Under the pieces are notes generated by a model. The model was not told the origin of the DNA and ran no database searches. It was given only the letters and a program-made list of their open reading frames with translations. The position numbers were made by a program, and so were the translations under genes. A stretch of 60,000 nt of DNA from Liolophura sinensis (Eukaryota; Mollusca; Polyplacophora; Chitonida; Chitonidae): assembly GCF_032854445.1 (NCBI RefSeq), contig NC_088302.1:32583979-32643978 (forward strand). Reading direction: 5' to 3'. Shown here in pieces: positions 1-13,340 of this stretch (positions are counted from its first letter, which is position 1; each line of letters starts with the position of its first letter).

Positions 1-215
1 ATCATCCAATACAACCACAGCACACATGCACATGGTGCCCGTCCCTCACCCTTTCCTCACCATTACTATACGATGAACACCAGCTGCAATCATCCAATAC
101 AACCACGGCACGCATGCACATGATCCCCGTCTCTTACCCTTTCCTCACCATTACCATTACCATGACCGTCAGCTGCAATCATCCAATACAACCACAGCAC
201 ACATGCACAGTTATA
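1..215. repeat. 88/89-bp minisatellite (2.4 units, runs off the left edge)
   Basis: The motif ATCATCCAATACAACCAC recurs at 1, 89 and 178, followed each time by GCAC(A/G)CATGCACA. The first two units continue through CCTTTCCTCACCATTAC. The array starts outside the window. Confidence 0.85.
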
Positions 216-2997
216 TTCTTTCAAATTCTATTCTCAAGCGTATGTATATGCAATGAAACGCAGCCAAAAATCACCAATGAGCATCATTTTTGTTCAAATA
301 TCCATATTTTCCATGTGATGTAATGCTTCATCAGATTTAGGCCTTTTATATGAGACAAATGTAAAAAAAAAACAACAAACAAATTACGACAAATGTCTTG
401 AAAAACTGGCAGTAGAAATAATGTCATGTTTTTTATTACAGCCGTTGGCCTTAATGCACGAAAAACATCTTTTCCCTGCCGCCTTTATCACTCCACGCGG
501 CCCCACCCAATGCACCAACCTCAGGCGCCCCCACCAACCAAATCACTATGCATGCAACGTTCTGATAAGGGTATTCCAAATACTATAATAATATAACACA
601 CCTTATTATTAAGAATTTAACGCGGAGAAATGTTTTCTTCCCGAAACTAAATAGTGTAAGCCATGAGTGTAAGTCTTTTTTTCTCCAAATACTCAACCCA
701 GTGTGACTGAAACTTTTCGTTGCAAATTATCAGAAAATGACATACCTCATTCTCAACGAGTGTCGAATTGAAATTCGTTCTAAAATAATAATAACTTTTG
801 TCTGCTGCTACATACGGTCTGATCATTGGAGGTGTTTAGTGCAGACCCTATACTAGAAGACAATTAACGTGGAAACAATTAGCAACCTGACAATCATTAT
901 AAAGAGTATTTTCCCGCAACTGTGAAAATGAAAAACATGAGCAGATGGGCAGATTTGTTTGTTTAAGGCGCGATAATTTAATAAACGTTACCATGGTTAT
1001 GTCTGGTTATTTGTTATTGTATATACACGTTGAAGGTTAATTCGGTTCTGCTTATTTTGGCTACCACACGTTTCTCTCTCCGTCTGTTACACGGTCGGTC
1101 ACAGTGTGCACTTTCCGTTATCTGAAGGCCTGCATGAGTGAAAGGCGACAACAAATTAACTTTTTGAGGGAAATCGCTGCTATTGCGATTGTTTTTATAT
1201 ACAAAAGATGACATATATAGGTATTAGAATAATACTGATTGAAGATAGAGAATGAATGAAAGATTAGCGTTTAAGGCCACGTCAACAGCCAAAATGACAG
1301 AGGGTGAGATACGTCTGACTATAAACAAAACAGTGAAGTTATAAAGTTATATGTATATGTTATTGTGGACTTTTATTTTGGGGTAAAAACAGATCTACAC
1401 GGACTTAAAGTTTGTGTATGAATAAGTGATGATCTTGCGTTGGCTATCATTTCATGGTGTACAGCAGTTCAAACGTAGACTTGCAAGCTGTTATGGAAGC
1501 AAACAGCAAAGTTCATCGTTTTTTGAAATGAATATTGTAATTTTACGCACTTATGATATTCTTATGTTTTAATTCTTATATCATAAGTTCTTATTATGGT
1601 TTCTATACACCCCCACCCCTACCCCATCCCCCAACCCCAAAAGCACTGTATGTTTTAAAGATACCAGTAACAAATGTTGAATGCTGAGCTAAGGGTGAAT
1701 AATAGGGTCATAGCAGGTGATCAGTTTCCTGGTTCACGGTTACTGTTCTTACCTGCTCATAGGCACCCCCCAGGAAACGTGTCACCGACCCGCCTTACCC
1801 ATGTTACCCCATGGAGTAATATTTATCACAACATAATTTCACAAGGACTATTGACTTTTGACACCTTTTTGTTCTTTACTGCTAAATATTATTTTGTGAA
1901 TGACACCCTGGCCCTTCCTAAAATATGGTCTTCTAGATTAAACAAGTCTTTGTTGTAATCCTATCACGAAACAAAAGAATGGGCGGACTATAATCAGTCA
2001 ATGGGCGGGCAAGTGCAATGCCCTTATAATAAGATATCACTGTTTCGACGATCATTTGATCAATGTATACCTTAGCCTGTTTTATTTTGCTTTTTTGTGC
2101 GAATGTCAAAAACATAAAGTGACACTGTCCTGATTGTACAGGCACATATCAATCTTACTCCGCCGAACACACGCCCAATTAACGTAGTCTGTAATCTCAT
2201 TAAGATGAATTGGCACACTTCCCCACCTTTATTTCATTTGAATTGATCGCCTTATTCACGAAACATACATATGTAACAAGTGTCCATAACCTCCACCTGT
2301 CAATCCCACTTTCAAAAGATCACATCGATGAGAAAAGACACGTTAGATAGCCCATTAAAGTCACATCTGTCAGAATATAATTTGAAATGGGTAGATTTAT
2401 ATTGTGTATAAACCGGAAAGAAAATCACATTTGTTCTCTGGACAAAACAATTATTTTATTTAAACATATGAACTTGCTAGAATGCGCTAAATGTACACGT
2501 TCCAAACATGTTAGCATCAGCGAACATCCCATCTTTTAAATTCCTTGTATGGTTTCGTACCTACTTGTTTACTGCTTATGGTACGTTAAAGTGAAAGAAA
2601 AGAAACACATCACTACGTGTGACTACCATTGTTATGCAAATTGGAAGGGGTGAACTTAATGGTGACCTTCATTGCGGTCTTCGACAACACAACGTCTTGT
2701 AACCCCGGAATCTCCCACCTATGTGGACGTCGCATAAGTGAAATATCTTATGCATAGGTGAAAACAACTGCTTCGATCATCACTGACAAGGCGCTAATTC
2801 CTCAGGTAATACAGGTTCGCCAGAGTTAATATACACCTGTCTGCGATCTGCTCACGAGCATGTCTGAAATGGAGCTGTATCTATCGGCATGATAGAAAAT
2901 AAGGCCTTTATTCCATACAACTTCCACAGACTTGCAAAGAATTCTCTTCATGTGCAGAATAAACTGTGTGTATAGAAGTCACTTTATAAAATGCTGA
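216..2997. other. Unique AT-rich non-coding stretch
   Basis: No gene or dispersed repeat recognised on either strand. Open frames here are short and unlike any family I know. The only structured signal is the C-run cluster at 1610-1638. Confidence 0.5.
1610..1638 (-). other. G-quadruplex-forming motif
   Basis: Five C-runs of 4-5 bases (1610-1614, 1616-1619, 1622-1625, 1628-1632, 1635-1638) separated by 1-2 bases. The minus strand therefore has five G-runs with very short loops, which satisfies the classic G4 pattern. Confidence 0.7.
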
Positions 2998-3345
2998 ACT
3001 TTTAAGTATCTACAGACTTCAGTTTACCTATACAGACTTCAGTTTCCATTCAGACTTCGTTTTACACGGAAGCCTGACTTCACCTACATACATCACTTTA
3101 TACACAGACTTCACTTTACCTACAAACTTCGCTTTACATACAGACTTCAGTTTGTGATATAGCTGAAATATGGCCATTGTGGCGTGATGCCATAATCAGT
3201 CATTCACTTTACATACGAACTTCCTCTTTCCAACGGACTTCACTATTCACACATATTTCATTTTTACCACAGACTTCAATTTACTAGCATACTTCATTTA
3301 CTCTTAAATTTCGCTTTACCCGGACACACTTCACTTAATGTGAAT
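2998..3345. repeat. Degenerate ~20-bp minisatellite
   Basis: About 14 degenerate copies of ACAGACTTCAGTTTACCTAT-like units, such as CAGACTTCACTTTACCTAC. They are interrupted at about 3150-3205 by non-repeat sequence. Confidence 0.75.
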
Positions 3346-3354
3346 GCCACGAAC

Positions 3355-4432
3355 ACTAGTGACGCCATGTACTTTGTTGAAAATGATACCTTAATATAGG
3401 TGATGTCCTGTAATGCGGTTGTAAGTGATACGTTAATATGGGTGAAGGGCCTCCGTGGCTCAGTTTGGTTAGCGCGCTAGCGCAGCGTAATGACCCAAGA
3501 GCCTCTCACCAATGCGGTTTCTGTGAGTTCAAGTCTAGCTCACTCTGCTGGCTTCCTCTCCGGCCGTATGTGGGGAGGTTTGCCTGCAACCTGTGGATGC
3601 TCGGGCTCTGCCAGGTTTCCTCCGCCATAATGTTGGCCGCTGTCGTATAAGTGAAATATTCATGAGTAATATAATATGGGTAACGTCATGTATTATAGTT
3701 TGGTCCCCTTAGGATTGGTGACGTCATGTGTTGCAGTTGTACGCAATACCTTAATATGGGTGATGTCATGTATTGTAGTTGTAAGTGGTCCCTTAGGATG
3801 GGTGACGCCATGTATTGTAGTTGTAAATGGTCCCTTAAAATGGGTGATGACATGTATTGTAGTTGTAAGTGGTCCCTTAGGATGGGTGACGCCATGTATT
3901 GTAGTTGTAAGTGGTCCCTTAGGATGGGTGACGCCATGTATTGTAGTTGTAAATGGTCCCTTAAAATGGGTGATGACATGTATTGTAGTTGTAAATGGTC
4001 CCTTAAAATGGGTGATGACATGTATTGTAGTTGTAAGTGGTCCCTTAGGATGGGTGATGACATGTATTGCAGTTGTAAGTGGTCCCTTAGGATGGGTGAT
4101 GTTATGTATTGCAGTTGAAAGTGATACCTTAATATGGGGGATGTCATGTATCGTAGTTGTAAGTGGTCCCTTAATATGGGTGATGTCATCTATTGCAGTT
4201 GTAAGTGGTCCCTTAGGGTGGGTGATGTCATGTATTGCGGTTGTAAGTGATACCTTAGGATGGGTGATGACATGTATTGCAGTTGTAAGTGGTCCCTTAG
4301 GATGGGTGATGTTATGTATTGCGGTTGAAAGTGATACCTTAATATGGGTGACGTCATGTATTGCAGATGTAAGTGATACCTTAAGGTCTGTGATGCCATA
4401 TATTGATGTTGCAGTGACACCTTAAAGTGACA
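3355..4432. repeat. 42-bp minisatellite array, split by a SINE
   Basis: The unit has the form GTTGTAAGTGGTCCCTTAGG then ATGGGTGATGACATGTATTGCA. Two units lie at 3355-3443 and about 18 units at 3672-4432, on either side of an inserted SINE. The period is a multiple of three with few stops, so long open frames occur on both strands (for example 3676-4425). These are repeat artefacts, not a protein gene. Confidence 0.95.
3446..3671 (+). mobile_element. tRNA-headed SINE, family A, nested in the 42-bp array
   Basis: The head has pol III box A-like TGGCTCAGTTTGG and box B-like GAGTTCAAGTC. The conserved family body (CTCCGGCCGTATGTGGG ... CATAATGTTGGCCGC ... AAGTGAAATATTC) follows, but the usual 3' tail is missing. 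TAATATGGGT flanks the insertion at 3434-3443 and 3672-3681; the same string occurs in the satellite unit, so it may be a target duplication or array sequence. Confidence 0.85.
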
Positions 4433-5660
4433 CGGTGTACAGCACAGCTGTTGTAAATGATAGCTACAAAAGGCGACGCAATTACGCCATATAATGCTGT
4501 TGCAATTTATACATATAAAACCTTTAACACTAGATACTTTTGTTGTAAGTGACATTCGCGAGATGAGTGACACCATATACTGCCTAATTAATGGCACGGG
4601 ATAAAATGCACTGCTTTTGTATGTGATGTCTATGCAAGACGCGTGACAACATGCACTGCTGCTGTAAGTGGTGTCTATGCAAGACGTGTGACACCATGCG
4701 CTATTGATGTAAGTGATACCTATAGAAAACACGTGACACCATGTACTACCTCTATAACTGATACCCATACAAGACAAGTGACACCAAATACCACCTGAGT
4801 AAGTGATACCTATAGAAGACACGTGACACCATGTATTATCTTTGTAAGTGATACCTATACAAAACACGTGACACCATGTGCTACCTCCGCAAGTGATACA
4901 TATACAAGACTCATGACACTATGTGCTGCCTGTGTAAGAGATACCTATACAAGACACGTGACACCACATACTACCTGTGTAAGTGATACCTATACAAGAC
5001 ACGTGACACCATGTACTACCTACGTAAGTGAGACTGTACAAGACACGTAACCTATACAAGACACATGGCCCCACCTGTGTAAGTAATACCTATACAAGAC
5101 ACGTGACTCCGTGTACTTCCGGTGTAAGCGATACCTATACAAGACACATGAAACCATGTATGACCCGTGTAAGTGATGCCTATACAAGACACGTGACACC
5201 ATGTACTACCTCCATAAGTGATACTATACAAGACAAGTAACCTATACAAGACACGTGACACCATGTGCTACCTTTGTAAGTGATGCCTATACAAGATACG
5301 TGACACCATGTACTACTGGTGTAAGTGACACTGTGTATTATCGGTGTAAGTGATACATATACAAGATACGTGACACCATGAACTACTGGTACGCCTGGAA
5401 ACGATACCTGTACAAGACATGTGACACCATGTACTACCTGTGTAAGTGGTACCTACACAAGGCAAGTCACATCATGTACTGCCTGTGTAGATGATACCTA
5501 TACAAGACACGTGGCATCATCTACTACCGGTGTAAGCGGTACCTATAAAAGACATGTGACACTATGTACTACCTGTGTAAGTGGGACCTATACAAGACAA
5601 GTGACATCATGTACTACGGGTGTAAGTGATACCTATACAAAACTCTTGACACCATGTTTA
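4433..5660. repeat. 45-bp minisatellite array with a degenerate leader
   Basis: From about 4600, about 23 copies of a unit beginning GTAAGTGATACCTATACAAG and continuing ACACGTGACACCATGTACTAC. 4433-4600 contains degenerate half-units joining it to the 42-bp block. The 45-bp (15-codon) period keeps several frames open (4823-5050 and 5421-5675, among others) with a repeating DTYTRHVTPCTTCVS-type translation, which is an artefact of the repeat. Confidence 0.93.
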
Positions 5661-6477
5661 TTACTGCTGTTATAAGGGTTATCTAGACTCTATATTAACT
5701 AAGAAGTATACATGTCATCTAGCTATGATTTACTTTCTTACTTACTTTAGTGCAAGTGTTAGATCTTAATAAGGCGTATGGCATTACATTTACAACAAAA
5801 TAAAAATGTTGCTTACAAGGTTTATGGCACTACATTTACTATACCATAGAACAGTTGCTTACAAGGCGTATGCACTACATTTACTACGCCATATAACTGT
5901 TGTTTACAAGGCATGTGGCACTACATTTACTATACCACAAAATTGTTGCTTACAAGGCGTGTGGCACTACATTTACCATACTACAAGATTGTTGCTTACA
6001 AGGCATATGGCACCACATTTACTATACCACAAAATTGTTGCTTACAAGGCGTATGGCGCGTATGTACTGTATAAATGTTACTCCGAAGGCGTATGACACG
6101 TATAGCACTATTGTATAAATGTTGCTTGCAAGGGGTATGGCACGCATGTCACTATTGTGTAAGTATTTCTTGCGAGGCGTATGGCACGTGTGGTATTATT
6201 GTATAAATGTTGCTTGCAAAACGTGTGGCACGTATGTCACTATTGTATAAATGTTGCTTGCAAAGCGTGTGGCACGTATGTCACTATTGTATAAATGTTG
6301 CTTGTAAGGCGTATGACACGTATGTCACTATTGAATAAAGGTTGCTTGCAAAGCGTGTGGCACGTATGTCACTACTGTATAAAGGTTGCTTGCAAAGCGT
6401 GTGACACGTATGTCACTATTGTATAAAGGTTGCTTGCAAAGCATGTGGCACGTATGTCACTACTGTATAAATGTTGC
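5661..6477. repeat. ~44-46-bp minisatellite array
   Basis: From about 5775, roughly 16 units containing TTGCTTACAAGGCGTATGGC in the proximal half and TTGCTTGCAAAGCGTGTGGC in the distal half, joined by ACGTATGTCACTATTGTATA. The array resumes for 1-2 units after the SINE at 6478-6716. Confidence 0.92.
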
Positions 6478-6716
6478 GGGTGCCTCTGTTGCCCCGGGAG
6501 CCTCTCACCAATGCAGTCGCTGTGAGTTCAAGTCCAGCTCATGTTGATTTCCTCTGCGGTCGCACGTGGGAAGGTCTTTCAGCAACCTGCGGAAGGTCGC
6601 GGGCTTCTCTCGGGCTCTGCCTGGTTTCTTAACACCATAATGCTGGCCGCCGTCGCATAAGTGAAATATTCTTGAGTACGGCGTAAAACACAAATCAAAT
6701 AAATAGAAAATAAATA
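6478..6716 (+). mobile_element. SINE family A copy (5' truncated/diverged head) inside the 44-bp array
   Basis: The box B region is present (GTGAGTTCAAGTCCAGCTC), followed by the body and the tail TTCTTGAGTACGGCGTAAAA and an AAATAAATAG-like A-rich end. The box A portion is diverged or replaced. ATGTTGC lies on both sides of the insertion (about 6471-6477 and 6720-6726), consistent with insertion into a satellite unit. Confidence 0.85.
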
Positions 6717-7239
6717 CAGATGTTGCTTACAAGCCGTATGACAACACACTACTGTCTACTATGTGGTTAAAATGCCTGTAACTATATATACTGTTGTGCA
6801 TGTAAGTATTCATTCGCGATATCTAATAAATTAACTATACAGGTGTTGCTTTAAAGACATGAAACGCTGTGTACTACTGTCCAAGTGTTGCTTAAAAGGC
6901 ATGCAACGCAGTGCTACTGTTTAAGTGTTGCTTAAAAGGCATGCAGCGCCATGTATTATCGACCAAGTGCTGATTAAAAGCCATGTATTACTCTCCAAGT
7001 GTTGATTAAAAGGCATGCAACGCAGTACTACTGTTTAAGTGTTGCTTAAAAGGAATGCAGCGCCATGTGTTGCCGACCAAGTGCTGATTAAAAGCGATGT
7101 ATTACTCTCCAAGTGTTGGTTAAAAGGCATGCGGCGTCGTGTACTACTGTTCAAGTGTTGCTTAAAAGGCATGCAACGCCATGTCCTACTGTCCAGGTGC
7201 TGCTTAAAGGCATGCAACGCCCTGTACTACTGTGTAAAT
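6717..7239. repeat. ~40-42-bp minisatellite array
   Basis: About nine units of GTGTTGCTTAAAAGGCATGC then AACGCAGTACTACTGTTTAA-like sequence at 6840-7225. 6717-6838 holds degenerate units related to the preceding block. Confidence 0.9.
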
Positions 7240-7620
7240 TAGAGTGATGATAAGTAAACGTTTCCTACAAGATGTCACAATGATGATTAGTGAACGTTAC
7301 CCACTTGTTCTCTCACACTGATGGTTAACAAACGTTAAATGCTTTTTGTACATGTTGTTTCACATACATGATTAGCAAATGTAACTGTTGTCTCACACTG
7401 ATATTTGTAAATGTGCCTACTTGTTGTCTCACACTGATGATTAATAAACATTACCTTCTTGTTGTCTCACAATGATGATTGGTAAACGTTACCTACTTGT
7501 TGTCTCACACTGATGATTAGTAAATGTGCCTATTTGCTGTTTCACACTGATGATCAGTAAACGTTACATACTTGTTGTCTCACACTGATTATTAGCATAA
7601 GATACCTACAAGATGTTTTA
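7240..7620. repeat. ~39-bp minisatellite array
   Basis: About nine to ten units of TTGTTGTCTCACACTGATGA then TTAGTAAACGTTACCTAC. The unit length is similar to the neighbouring blocks but the sequence resemblance is weak. Confidence 0.85.
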
Positions 7621-8410
7621 AACTGCACAGCGTTAACAACAACCTACCGTATAAACTGACAATTAGCAAACGTTACATTCTAAATGGGCCACGTTGAAGG
7701 TCTTTTAACGTACTAGTTGCATGACATTAATAATTCACTGCACGCATTATACCCTGACCAATAAAGAGTTTTGAATATTTGAGGTATTTCACGGATTACT
7801 AGTAAACCTCATGCCAGATAGCAGACTGTATACGGCATCAGTGATTACAGAGCTTTATCTATTACATGTATCACACGTAAGGACTTAAGCTTTATGCAAA
7901 TGTCACACCATGATGAAGGTATATATCCACCGCAGGTTGTCGGCTAAGTCTTTGGCAGGTTTAGCACGTGGGCAATGTATATTAGTAATTGATGATAATC
8001 ACAAGCGGTCAGATTGGCTTTTATTGCCTGGTTCTGTGAGCCCATGATACATATCTGATAGGATCGCCTGACCCATTAGAGGCGATCTGGGATCTGGCCT
8101 CCCGTCCCCATTGGCATGTCATGACAGGGACAATCTGTAGACATCGTTTGAGCTCAAGCATACATGTTCAACTGGCCAAATAGACGGATTCCGGATAAAA
8201 ACCATGTCTTGGTACTAGATGAGACGATCGACTTGATCGCGAGGCCACCAAAGTGGAAACATGACAGATGCAGGCATTAACCGTAACAGCCAACGAATTC
8301 TCAGCATGTACACTCTAAACGCTAATCTTTTAAATTTAGCATAATATTATGTTTCTGGTTGATGCTAGATTTCAACATAAATTATACTATGGAACACAAA
8401 AAAGCACAGC
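7621..8410. other. Unique non-coding stretch
   Basis: No gene, RNA or repeat recognised. 8050-8260 is somewhat more GC-rich than the surroundings. Confidence 0.45.
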
Positions 8411-8524
8411 TACAACAACAGAAATATTCTGTTGCAATAACGCAAGTCTGTCATATACAATATAAGATACAACAACAGAAGTATTCTGTTAGAATAACGC
8501 AAGGCTGCCATATGTAACATAACG
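8411..8524. repeat. 57-bp tandem duplication
   Basis: The unit TACAACAACAGAAATATTCT ... ATAACGCAAG ... CATAT begins at 8411 and again at 8468 with a few substitutions. The flanking 8325-8400 has TTCAACATAA-type AT-rich motifs also seen in the MITE-like elements at 18 and 37.9 kb. Confidence 0.85.
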
Positions 8525-8667
8525 GGTTTTTTTTTAGCAATAACATAATTTATTGTGCCACAGTATTTTGTCAATTTAACGAATTAAGGTTGAAAATGTA
8601 ATTTATGATCCATTGATCCTTTTTTTCATAGTCACATGCTGAGTATGTTTTTGTAGCCGATAAAGGT

Positions 8668-8945
<278 letters not shown>

Positions 8946-9048
8946 TCCTTCCCCGGCCGGGCTCTCTCCGGTTTCCTCCAACCATGATTCTGGCCGCTGT
9001 AGCATAAGTGAAATATTCTTGAGTAAAACATCAATGAAATAAATAAAT
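8946..9048 (+). mobile_element. SINE family A, second truncated copy in tandem
   Basis: GGTTTCCTCCAACCATGATTC ... AGCATAAGTGAAATATTCTT then GAGTAAAACATCAATG and an AAATAAATA tail. It starts immediately after the tail of the preceding copy, with a deletion in the GAGTACGGCG segment. Confidence 0.85.
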
Positions 9049-12000
9049 GTTTGCCCAACGTACAAGCGTTTCTCGTGATTCTGTCATTAATCCTTTACAG
9101 ACGTACCCGTCTTACACCTCCAGACACTTACTTACTGTCAATACCGTACCGTGTTTTTAATAATGATACTGTGCAGAGTACATAAAAACTGTATAACCTC
9201 TGAATCCTTGATTCTGACAAATGGAACTACTAAATTGCCTCAGCAGAAAACATCATTCAATGCTAAGATTCAATGATTTGCTTTCCATTCTTTATTCTTT
9301 CCTTAAATACATTGTTTCCAGTATAAAAAATAAAAAATCTCGTGTGTTTTATTCATTCGAAGTTAAATGTATAAAATTCATTCCCCGTGACAATGTAGCA
9401 TTTATTTTCTTCATTACCGCCGCAATCTCGTCGCTTGCCATCGTTTGTAGGCCGCATTATTGACTAGCACTTGTCAGTAATAAGCTGTCTTTGTAGACCC
9501 AGTGATCTGCGCTAGTCGCGCACCGTTCACGCTTGTCAAGGATCGTTGAAAAGGGGCAAAGAAAAACGAGGAAATGTTATTCTCTTGTGGCGGCTGGGCT
9601 AGGTTCCTAGCGGAGAAGGGGTGGGGGAAGGAGCACTGAGGAGAAGAGGGGGGAGGGGGGCTGCTTTATGAGTACCCGGGATTTCTGGATGAGCACAACC
9701 AAGGCTGCCTGCAACTTATCTTGTTTTATAGAACAAAACCTTAGACTAGAACGGGATGAATATTTGATGACGGGCAATTATTATTATAACAGAGGCCGGT
9801 CGGGGCCCCCTCAAGCTGTCCTGACCAGCGAAATTTAAACGCCTCATTACTCCGAGGGGTGAGATCAGGAGTTATCCGAGCGGTTCACAACACTCATTTA
9901 TATTTCATCCGCACCTCTATCTGTTTTACACCGTTCCAACACGCTATCGGCGTTCTCTTCCACTGCCGTCGTCAAAGGCCCGTATTATTGGTTGAGGACC
10001 GCAGGGCTAGTGCAGTTCAGGCCGGCAATGCCCGACCTAGGCGTAAATTAAGTTCAGTCAGCTCGGTCAAATTAAATTTGAAATAGGTGCGATAATGAAA
10101 CAGTGTTGATAAGGAAATGACAAAAACCCCTAAGTAACCGAATTTTCGCGTGATACCGACAAACGAGACAGTAATCGAAGCATTTGCACAGTCCATGTAT
10201 CGAATAAATTGCATTTTGCATGGTATAAGATGATAACATCTTAACAGGCATTTTTTTTACAAGGTTAGATGATTTTAAAACCACACAAAGTTGAATGCTT
10301 TCTTCATCAAAGGTTACATGTGAGACTGATAGAACAAAAATTTAAATAAAAAAAAAATCGCTTAGACCATTAGACCTTTAGAAATCAAGCTCCTAAATAC
10401 TGAAATTCTTTTTTACTCTAAAGCAATGTTTCCTCCGAACGAATGACAGTTGATGGCATACACGCGCCTTAAAGTTATGTAAATTAAGGCAAAAAAAACA
10501 AACAGAAGATTTGAATTTCATTAACGCACTTCTGTTACACTTAATAAACACGTCCTGGTGTTTAAACATAATGATCATGTGTAGGAATTAAAGGGACTTG
10601 TTTATTATAGTAAATATGGGAAATGTTTACACAGTGCTGTAGTGGATATTTGAATACACAAATAGTCCAGTATACACATGACTGTGACTTGTTAAGTGTA
10701 AAAAGACGATAAACATGTAAACGTGTTCACTACAGTAAATCTGTATATGTTAATGTCACACATCTTGTGATCGATTCCTTGTATAGAGCTATTTTAGACA
10801 TGTCAGAATTCGAAACTTCTGATTTAAATGCTTACATTTTCTAAAATATGGTTTAGATTAAATATACATCCTTCCTGGGCTAAGACAAACCTTTTACAAT
10901 TTGAAATTCCAAGTATGGAATGGCATGTAAGAAAACAACATTATGATGAAGTTTTTAAATTGATTTTCAAAAACGATTTTCAGGAAACAACCGGTTTCGT
11001 ACTTATGGCAATGAAGAAATGTTAGTTAAGAAAATTACCCTTCATTTGAAAACTTAAACATATATGCATGCGGTAGTACAAAAAGACCATGCATGATTTA
11101 CGTGATACTTGAATCTGAATCGAAATGACACAAGTTCAAGCGAATAAACCTGATGAACTTGCTTTTGTTGTTGTTGTTGGTCTTGATCGATGATCTTCTT
11201 GTTCTCGATCGTGGGATGCATTTTTGAAATGCGCATGCGTCGCCCCCAGATGTTAAGGTTACATTTACGAGGCGCTCAAAATTTTGATATCTAGGCATTC
11301 AGAATAAGCTCCAAAACAGTATTTCAGTTAAATTTTAACTTATGGTTTGGTGGGATCAGTCTTTTTTGTTTATATATCCTTATACATTTATTTACATTTG
11401 TACATTTATACGTTTATACATTCTTACCATACACTGCGTGTAAATTGACGTGAATTGTCTTCGTTTTTTAAAGCAGATGTGTCTTTCTTAAATGTCTCCT
11501 TTGTTTTTACGCTTTTTTTTACTACATATTCTTCGCGGGAACAGGTATGGACATTCCTATGTTTAACGTCCCTTGGTCATTAAAAGTATACAGGTATAAT
11601 GATTAAATACGAAACATCTTCAGCCTGTCCCCTTAACTGTATGCCCTATACCAGTCCCGTGGGAGAGTTTCGCGTGGATCTGAGGTGTAGTTTAACTCTT
11701 GATTTGCCCTATCAGTCTGCTTAATGCATTTGTTTTCTCAGATCAGTATCGCCTGTTGCACTGGGCTATTATCAGGAACAACTGTCAACACACTTGATAT
11801 AATTATCCACAACGTTGCCAAGCAAAATCCGATTAATTGTAGTTTAAAAGACTTTCTCTCGGGTCTTTTTATCCTTTGAATATATTTTATCATTGTCAAA
11901 ACATTTAACGAAATTCACTCAATTTTCTACACCAAGACTGAATTTTAAAAGAGACAAATATTCAAATCAAGTCCTAAAATCAATTAAGAGATCTTAAAGC

Positions 12001-13340
12001 GGATTAACAACAGCTAATCCCTTTTCAGTGTATATACATTCGTTGTGCTGTGAAAACAAATTACCACTAAAATCATCAAGTCTAGGATTCTGACCATGGT
12101 TGTAAGCTCCATGATGGTAAACAGCTAAAAGCACGGTGTATACTTAAACGACAGTATATACTCCAAGGTTTTGATAAATACATGCTGGAGCACACAGTTA
12201 TGGCCACAGAATTATTATATATACCGGAATAAACTTTCATGTTCTGTTTCGATTAATTTCACGGCTGACAATTAGAAATACCTATTCGTAAAACAATTAT
12301 TGAATAAATACTTTGATATGCGTATAATTAAAGTAATTTTGTGTATTTTGAATAATTCTGTTGTGACTTTAAATAACAGACACAAATGATTATGCAGGCA
12401 GATTAAGTTGAAACAGCGCATATAAATGTCACCCTAATATAGAACTGATACATTTATAATACATGTACACCTGTTCGGTTGTTCATGCGTGGGATGACAT
12501 TTGTCAAAGGACCTGGTATGGTAAAGCGGGGAATCGGCCCCAGTGCAAAAACTGTGCACCTCAAGAAGCGAAACGGACTGTAGCTGCGAGTGACAGCTGC
12601 TGACACTCTCGTGAGGCTACTTATTTTCCAGATCCGTTGTACTATTCTTTTGATGTTATATGGCAAGCATGCGTTTTACAAACTTACAAACCTACACTGA
12701 AGCAAAGTATAGGTCATAAAATCGAAAAATAGTAGACTGTTCCTGTCGCACTGAAATATGAAGTTTAATTTTTTACATATGAAGACCAACGTAAAACGAA
12801 ACTTTGACAGCACGTAGAAATACACACATGAAACTTTCAGTAATGATATTTTTCTGGTTAACATTGATAATTAGCTTTGTTGATCGAGAATGCTATTTAG
12901 CCGGGTTATAGCTAAGCGCCCATCTCTTTTATGGCCATATAACTTTCATGGGTGCTTCGATCACTTCCTATTCGGAAATTTACAGAACTGTGCTGAGATT
13001 TTGAAATTTGCACTTTATTATCGTACCTCTCTAAGGCCGACTCTCCGGCTTACCTTATGTGGTACCTTTACGCATCCACAAAATGAGAGCTAGAGAGCAG
13101 ATCTTTAATGTTACATTACCAGGCATAGCTATAATGCTTTACCAGGTGTTGTCCCCACACAGTATCAAAAATACGGTATTTGTGTCGCCTTCACAGTTCT
13201 TAATTTCAGTAATTACGGGTGATTTCCACATATATATAGACTACAACGTTCTGCAGACCTTTCTGTATTAATTAATACGTATTGAAGTATCCTTACGTAT
13301 TGAAGGGTTGGAGAGCTTATAAAACCGTGGATATCACACG
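9049..13340. other. Mostly unique non-coding DNA
   Basis: No gene recognised. 9540-10060 is more CpG-rich and contains purine tracts (G-runs at 9616-9661). The remainder is AT-rich with short open frames that do not resemble known proteins. Confidence 0.45.

Noticed and set aside
3676-4867. Long open frames (249, 225 and 167 codons) on both strands
   Set aside because: They coincide with 42- and 45-bp tandem repeats, whose periods are multiples of three. The frames are open on both strands simultaneously and translate to simple repeats.
2998-7620. CRISPR-like array
   Set aside because: Units are contiguous tandem repeats without unique spacers, in a eukaryotic intron-containing genome.
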